Shown piece by piece: positions 59,859 through 64,000 of a stretch of DNA of 64,000 bases. Position 1 is the stretch's first letter. Every line of letters starts with the position of its first letter. This DNA is from JACDER01 sp963717765. Lineage in GTDB: Bacteria; Actinomycetota; Thermoleophilia; Gaiellales; Gaiellaceae. A program made the position numbers and the translations under genes. The notes under the pieces were generated by a model. It was not told where the DNA came from and made no database searches. It saw only the letters and a list, made by a program, of their open reading frames with translations. The stretch is from contig CAVQWX010000003.1 in the NCBI GenBank assembly GCA_963717765.1, positions 682,001-746,000 of the forward strand, given 5' to 3'.

Positions 59859-60512
59859 CTACGCGCCCGCGCGCACGAACAGGCCCGCGGCGGCTTTCTC
59901 GGCGATCGGCCCGGCGGTGCGCTGGAGCTCCTCCAGCCGTACCTCCGAGCCCGGCACGTAGCCGTGGTCGTAGAACCAGTGCAGCAGCTCGCCGTCGTGC
60001 TCGGCCAGCCGGACGATCGTCGCGGGCGCATCGGGGGCGAGCTTCGAGAGCGGTGACAGCTCTCGGTTCTCTTCCTGCTCGAACGCCGTGTCCACCGGCC
60101 AGCCGTGCGGGCAGCGGTCCGGGTTGCCGAGCCGCTCGGAGATGCGCTCCACCATCTCGTCCGAGAAGGTGTCGCCCAACTCGTCCGCGTGCACGTGCGC
60201 CTCGGCCGCGGTGTAGCCGAGGAAGTCGGTGAGCATCCGCTCGATCAGCCGGTGACGGCGGACGACCTGCTCGGCGCGCTCCCGTCCTCTCGGCGTCAGC
60301 AGCGCCTCCTTCTGCTCTCCGCGCTCGATCAGCCCCTCGGCCTCGAGCCGCTTCAGCATCTCACCGGCCGACGCGCGCGAGATCCCGAGCATCTCCGCGA
60401 CGCGCGACGCAAGCGTGAGCGAGCCCTCCGTGACAGGGTGGTATTCCCCGATCGGAAACGCGAGGAAGTAGATCGTCTCGAGATAGTCGTCGACAGAGTG
60501 CCCTTGCTGCAT
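59859..60512 (-). CDS. DtxR-family metal-dependent repressor
   Basis: 217 residues. HTH: LTLASRVAEMLGISRASAGE followed by MLKRLEAEGLIERGEQKEAL; metal/dimer domain RHRLIERMLTDFLGYTAAEA and GDTFSDEMVERISERLGNPD; C-terminal FeoA-like SH3 domain (about 145-217; GSEVRLEELQRTAGPIAEKA). Mn2+ or Fe2+ sensing cannot be told apart. Divergent from a ZIP transporter gene, with a perfect palindrome between. Confidence 0.92.
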   Translation of the reverse strand: MQQGHSVDDYLETIYFLAFPIGEYHPVTEGSLTLASRVAEMLGISRASAGEMLKRLEAEGLIERGEQKEALLTPRGRERAEQVVRRHRLIERMLTDFLGYTAAEAHVHADELGDTFSDEMVERISERLGNPDRCPHGWPVDTAFEQEENRELSPLSKLAPDAPATIVRLAEHDGELLHWFYDHGYVPGSEVRLEELQRTAGPIAEKAAAGLFVRAGA

Positions 60513-60532
60513 CCGCTCTTCTCGACTATAGT
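60504..60532 (+). promoter_or_regulatory. Candidate promoter of the ZIP transporter gene
   Basis: TTGCTG (60504-60509), 17-base spacer, TATAGT (60527-60532). The -10 lies in a palindrome GACTATAGTC (60524-60533), so it may serve both strands. The operator begins ten bases after the -10. Confidence 0.5.
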
Positions 60533-60541
60533 CCCGCGGGC

Positions 60542-60561
60542 TTGTAAGGTATGCCTTACAA
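60542..60561. promoter_or_regulatory. DtxR-type operator
   Basis: TTGTAAGGTATGCCTTACAA is an inverted repeat with perfect 8-base arms (TTGTAAGG/CCTTACAA), resembling the TTAGG...CCTAA boxes of the family. It sits at the transcription start of the ZIP gene and overlaps the ATG at 60551. Confidence 0.75.
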
Positions 60562-61405
60562 CGTCAGGGAGGGACTGACACTGTCGACGGCACAGATCGT
60601 ACTACTCGGCGGGATCGCCGGCTCGACAATCTTCCTCGGACTGCCGCTCGGGAGGGTGTCCAATCCGAGCCCCGCGCTCAAGGCGAGCCTGTGCGCCCTC
60701 GCCACCGGCATCCTCGTCTTCCTCCTGATCGACGTCGTCCAGAACGGCTTCGAGCCGGTCGAGGAAGGCGTCGCGAAGCGCGACTGGAGCGCGCTGGCCG
60801 GGTACGGGCTGCTGTTCGCCGCCGGGCTCGCGGTCGGCCTCATGTCGCTCGTCTACTACGAGAGGTGGATGTCGCGCGAGCGGAGCAAGTCGATGCTCGG
60901 CCCGGGCGCTGCCTCGGCGGCCGAGTTCGAGACGAACTGGGTGGCGGGACTGTCTCCGGGCAAGTGGCTCGCCCTGCTCATCGCGACGGGGATCGGGCTG
61001 CACAACTTCTCCGAGGGGCTTGCGATCGGACAGGCCGGCGCGACCGGTGCGATCGGCCTCGCGCTCGTTCTCATCATCGGCTTCGGGCTGCACAACGCGA
61101 CCGAGGGGTTCGGCATCGTCGCTCCCATGTCGGGTGAGCGCCCGAGCTGGAAGTTCCTCGCGCTCCTCGGCCTGATCGGCGGCGGCCCGACGTTCCTCGG
61201 GACGATCATCGGCCAGGCGTGGACGAGCACGGCTCTTTCGGTCACGTTCCTCGCGCTCGCTGCCGGCTCCATCCTCTACGTCGTGCTCCAGCTCGCGAAG
61301 GTCATGCAGCGGATGGGCCATCCCGTGCTCGTCGCCTGGATGATCCTGGGCGGCCTGCTGCTCGGTTTCGGCACCGAACTGGTGCTCGTGGCAGCCGGAG
61401 CTTAG
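60551..61405 (+). CDS. ZIP family metal transporter
   Basis: 284 residues, about eight membrane helices. The ZIP signature is in two pairs: LHNFSEGLAIGQ and LHNATEGFGIVAP (H-N-x-x-E-G, metal site). It brings Zn2+, Mn2+ or Fe2+ into the cell. ATG 60551 is the only standard start, but it lies inside the operator palindrome and has no spaced ribosome site. CTG 60581, after AGGGAGGGA (60566-60574), fits better and gives LSTAQIVLLGGIAGSTIFLG. Confidence 0.9.
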   Translation: MPYNVREGLTLSTAQIVLLGGIAGSTIFLGLPLGRVSNPSPALKASLCALATGILVFLLIDVVQNGFEPVEEGVAKRDWSALAGYGLLFAAGLAVGLMSLVYYERWMSRERSKSMLGPGAASAAEFETNWVAGLSPGKWLALLIATGIGLHNFSEGLAIGQAGATGAIGLALVLIIGFGLHNATEGFGIVAPMSGERPSWKFLALLGLIGGGPTFLGTIIGQAWTSTALSVTFLALAAGSILYVVLQLAKVMQRMGHPVLVAWMILGGLLLGFGTELVLVAAGA

Positions 61406-61449
61406 AGGGCACCGAGCCCTCTAGCGTCACCCCTCACTAGGGTGGACGG

Positions 61450-63372
61450 ATGGCGTTCGCCTCCGTCTATCCGCTCGTGACGGCGCGCTCGGTCGCCCGG
61501 CCGTTCACCTACGAGGTGCCGGACGAGGTCGGGCCGGGGGCCGTCGTGCAGGTGCGCTTCGGCAACGCGACGCGACGCGGCGTGGTCGTCGAGGTGGCGC
61601 AGTCGCCGCCCGAAGGCATCGAGGCGGCGCCGATCGAGAAGGTCGTGGACGAGGTGCCGGCGCCGCTCGTCGACCTTGCGCTCTGGATCGCCGGTTACTA
61701 CGGCTCCACGCCCGCCCGGGCGCTCGAGCTCATCGCTCCGCTGAAGCGGACGGCGCGTGCGGAGCGTCCCCGTCCCGCCGAGCGCGACGCCTTCGGCGGC
61801 GAGGCCCGCCCGGCGGCGCTCAGTCCGTCGCAGGAGAACGCGGTCGGCCGCATCGTCGGCGCGATGGACGAGAGGCTCGGCGCCAACTTCCTCCTGTACG
61901 GCGCAACCGGGAGCGGCAAGACCGAGGTGTATCTCCAGGCGTGCGAGGCGGCGCTGGAGCGGGGCCTGGGCGCGATCGTGCTCGTCCCCGAGATCGGGCT
62001 CACGCCCCAGGCCGTCGGCCGTTTCCAGGCCCGCTTCGGCGACCGGATCGCGATCCTCCATTCCGCGCTCGGGGACGCGGAGCGGCGGGACGAGCGCGTA
62101 AGAATCGCCTCGGGCGAGGCGCGCGTTGTCATCGGCGCTCGCTCTGCCGTCTTCGCCCCGATGAAAGGGCTCGGCCTGATCTGCGTGGACGAGGAGCACG
62201 ACGCGTCGTACAAGCAGGAGTCGGATCCGCGCTACGACGCGCGGACGGTGGCGGCGAAGCGCGCCTCGCTCGAGGGCGCGGTCGCCGTGTACGGCAGCGC
62301 GACGCCCCGTCCCGAGAGCTGGGAGCGGCTGGAGCGGCTCGATCTGGGCGGCCGGCTGACGGCGCCGCTTCCGCCGGTGCGCGTCGTCGACCTCCGCTAC
62401 GAGAAGGGGTATCCGCTCTCGGCGCCGCTGCTGGCGGAGCTCGGAGCGGTGGTGGAGCGGGGAGGGAAGGCGATCCTGCTGCTGAACCGCCGCGGAGTTG
62501 CGCCGGCGCTGCACTGCCGCGCATGCGGCACGACGATCCGGTGCCCGAACTGCGATGTCTCGCTCGTCCTGCACCGCGACGGCCGGCTCCGTTGCCACCA
62601 CTGCGGCTTCGCGGAGGGCGCGCCGGAGACGTGCCCGTCGTGCCGCTCGGCCGAGCTGGCCCGGCTCGGAGCCGGGACCCAGCGGCTCGAGCGAGAGCTC
62701 GACGCGCAGTTTCCCGAGCTGGAGCTGATGCGGCTCGACGCTGACGCGGTGGCCAAGCCGGGCGCCGCGGCGAAGGCGCTCGCCCGCTTCGCGGCTACCG
62801 ATCGCGCGGTGCTCGTCGGGACGCAGATGGTCGCGAAGGGACACCACTTCGAGGGCGTCGCGCTCGCCGCGGTCGTCGACGCGGACACCGGGCTCGGGCT
62901 CCCCGACTTTCGCGCCGAGGAGCGCACCTTTCAACTCCTCACGCAGCTGGCGGGGCGGAGCGGCCGCGATGCGCCCGGCCGCGTGCTCGTCCAGACCTTC
63001 CAGCCGGATGCGCGCGCGATCCGCTACGCGGCGCGTCACGACGTCGCGGGCTTCCTGGCAGAGGAGATCGAGCGGCGCCGCGAGCTCGGCTACCCGCCCT
63101 TCAGGCACCTCGTCCGCATCGTCGCGTCAGGTCCCGACCCGGACGGCCCCACCCGCTTGCTCACCGAGCTGAAGGCGGGGCTGGACGAGGAGCTGCTCGG
63201 CCCCGCTCCGCTGCTGCGGCTCCGCGGCCGCCACCGCTCCCAGCTCGTGGCGAAGACCGACCAGCCGCGACGGATCTCCTCGCACGCGGCGGGCCTCCTC
63301 GCCGACGCCGCCGTCGCGATGCGCCGGGCCGGGTTGACCGCCGTCGTCGACGTCGATCCGCAAAGCTTGTAG
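61450..63372 (+). CDS. priA: Primosomal protein N' (PriA)
   Basis: 640-residue replication-restart helicase. 3'-DNA-binding domain (VYPLVTARSVARPFTYEVPD), Walker A LLYGATGSGKTEVYLQACEA, DEEH box VDEEHDASYKQES, two zinc-binding clusters (CRACGTTIRCPNCDVSLVLH, CHHCGFAEGAPETCPSCRS), then motif VI QLAGRSGRDAPGRVLVQT. Length slightly short. Many actinobacterial PriA lack key helicase residues; here Walker A and DEEH are intact. Confidence 0.95.
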   Translation: MAFASVYPLVTARSVARPFTYEVPDEVGPGAVVQVRFGNATRRGVVVEVAQSPPEGIEAAPIEKVVDEVPAPLVDLALWIAGYYGSTPARALELIAPLKRTARAERPRPAERDAFGGEARPAALSPSQENAVGRIVGAMDERLGANFLLYGATGSGKTEVYLQACEAALERGLGAIVLVPEIGLTPQAVGRFQARFGDRIAILHSALGDAERRDERVRIASGEARVVIGARSAVFAPMKGLGLICVDEEHDASYKQESDPRYDARTVAAKRASLEGAVAVYGSATPRPESWERLERLDLGGRLTAPLPPVRVVDLRYEKGYPLSAPLLAELGAVVERGGKAILLLNRRGVAPALHCRACGTTIRCPNCDVSLVLHRDGRLRCHHCGFAEGAPETCPSCRSAELARLGAGTQRLERELDAQFPELELMRLDADAVAKPGAAAKALARFAATDRAVLVGTQMVAKGHHFEGVALAAVVDADTGLGLPDFRAEERTFQLLTQLAGRSGRDAPGRVLVQTFQPDARAIRYAARHDVAGFLAEEIERRRELGYPPFRHLVRIVASGPDPDGPTRLLTELKAGLDEELLGPAPLLRLRGRHRSQLVAKTDQPRRISSHAAGLLADAAVAMRRAGLTAVVDVDPQSL

Positions 63373-63374
63373 GC

Positions 63375-64000
63375 GTGAAGCACGGGCTGCTCTGCGCCAA
63401 CATCGGCTCGTACTCGGACGCGCGCTTCGTCGCCGACCTCGCGGCCGACGCGGAAGCGGCGGGCTGGGAGGGCCTCTGGATCTGGGACCACCTCGCGTTC
63501 GTCTGGGGCATGCCCTCGGCCGACCCATGGGTCACGCTCACGGCGTGTGCGCTCCGGACGGAGACGATCCGGCTCGGCACGGGGATCACGCCCGTCCCGC
63601 GCCGGCGCGTCCAGGATCTCGCGCTCGAGCTCACCACGCTCGACCGGCTGAGCGGAGGTCGCGTCGTCTTCGGCGCGGGCCTGGGCGGTAATCGCGGCGA
63701 ATTCGAGCGCTTCGGCGAGAGCTTCTCTCGCGCGCGCCGGGTCGAGCTGCTCGACCGGGGGCTCGAGACACTGCGCTCCTGGTTCGACGGCGAGGAGGTG
63801 GACGGGGTTCGGCTGAACCCCCTACCGGAGGGCAAGGTCCCGATCTGGATCGGCGCGAACAGCCCGGACATGCTCGAGCGCGCCGCCCGCTACGACGGCT
63901 GGTTCGCGAACAGCGCGGGCAGGGATGCCATGACGATGACGCCCGACGACGTGGCCGCGGGAGCCGCCGCGGTGGGGGACGGCGACATCGTCGTCCACGG
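63375..64000 (+). CDS. LLM-class F420/flavin-dependent oxidoreductase, 3'-truncated
   Basis: 208+ residues; the window ends before the stop. Bacterial-luciferase fold: HGLLCANIGSYSDARFVADL, WEGLWIWDHLAFVWGM, GTGITPVPRRRVQDLALE, LDRLSGGRVVFGAGLGGN, and IWIGANSPDMLERAARYDGW. In actinobacteria many such enzymes use F420. Substrate unknown. Starts with GTG 63375, two bases after the priA stop. Confidence 0.9.
   Translation, partial: MKHGLLCANIGSYSDARFVADLAADAEAAGWEGLWIWDHLAFVWGMPSADPWVTLTACALRTETIRLGTGITPVPRRRVQDLALELTTLDRLSGGRVVFGAGLGGNRGEFERFGESFSRARRVELLDRGLETLRSWFDGEEVDGVRLNPLPEGKVPIWIGANSPDMLERAARYDGWFANSAGRDAMTMTPDDVAAGAAAVGDGDIVVH

Noticed and set aside
1..64000. tRNA and rRNA genes
   Set aside because: No cloverleaf with GTTCGA-type T-loop or rRNA signature was seen in the intergenic gaps, which are mostly under 150 bases. 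A tRNAscan run would settle it.

Overview
The window is a very GC-rich (roughly two-thirds G+C by eye), gene-dense bacterial chromosome segment. GTG and TTG starts are common, and 1-4 base stop/start overlaps (ATGA, GTGA, TAGTG) are frequent. Gene content (ScpA/ScpB, class II DAHP synthase, Lhr helicase, actinobacterial HhH-GPD and CxC families, HIT pairs, DtxR regulator) and protein style suggest an actinomycete of the class Thermoleophilia (Gaiellales/Solirubrobacterales type). That placement is inference from family resemblance; there is no rRNA gene here to confirm it. No tRNA, rRNA, CRISPR array, phage or transposase was found.

Layout. 1-5.9 kb: end of a CNNM/CorC protein, a cupredoxin, a TPR protein, the primary sigma factor, then a frameshifted NhaA-thioredoxin fusion gene. 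5.9-10.7 kb: M20 peptidase, an amidohydrolase-VOC-GNAT operon, a decayed trypsin-like gene and a cyclophilin. 10.7-17 kb: acyl-CoA dehydrogenase, methyltransferase, three exported proteins (one with a possible papain-like triad), NUDIX and HhH-GPD repair genes. 17-24.4 kb: two HIT-type genes that start head to head in a single CATG, Lhr helicase, a frameshifted Nei glycosylase, a decayed kinase and an acyltransferase. 24.5-28.1 kb: an unknown gene, a small helical protein, an orphan ParA and an FtsZ with a ~95-residue N-terminal extension. 28.2-35.7 kb: formate-THF ligase, gamma-glutamyltransferase, GNAT, DnaE and a small protein. 35.7-36.2 kb: three tandem copies of a 178-bp unit with strong nested dyads. 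36.2-40.2 kb: lgt, scpA, scpB, a frameshifted SDR, a GYD protein and a pseudouridine synthase. 40.2-45.4 kb, minus strand: clpP, a small CxC protein, chorismate mutase, a trp leader peptide with terminator, trpE, trpG, trpS and a cation/H+ exchanger. 45.4-47.4 kb: an ArsR/SRPBCC pair behind a doubled operator, then a serine hydrolase. 47.4-54.7 kb: DAHP synthase, a coiled-coil membrane protein, tyrA, aroA, cmk, der and gpsA. 54.7-64 kb: a DUF3352-type lipoprotein, metK, an MFS-cNMP fusion, a deacetylase, a divergent DtxR/ZIP pair with operator, priA, and a truncated luciferase-like oxidoreductase.

How it fits together. Much of the aromatic pathway is here: DAHP synthase (entry), EPSP synthase, chorismate mutase, prephenate dehydrogenase, anthranilate synthase and Trp-tRNA synthetase. 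The trp part appears to be controlled by attenuation. Chromosome maintenance is also well represented: ScpAB, ParA, FtsZ, DnaE, PriA, Der, Lhr, Nei, HhH-GPD. Two local circuits can be read from DNA: ArsR acting on its own operon and probably clpP, and a DtxR-family repressor acting on a ZIP metal importer. Two dispersed intergenic repeat families and the 178-bp array are the least explained structures. Four single-base frameshifts, each looking like a one-base insertion, in otherwise intact genes may reflect assembly errors; two other genes are genuinely decayed.
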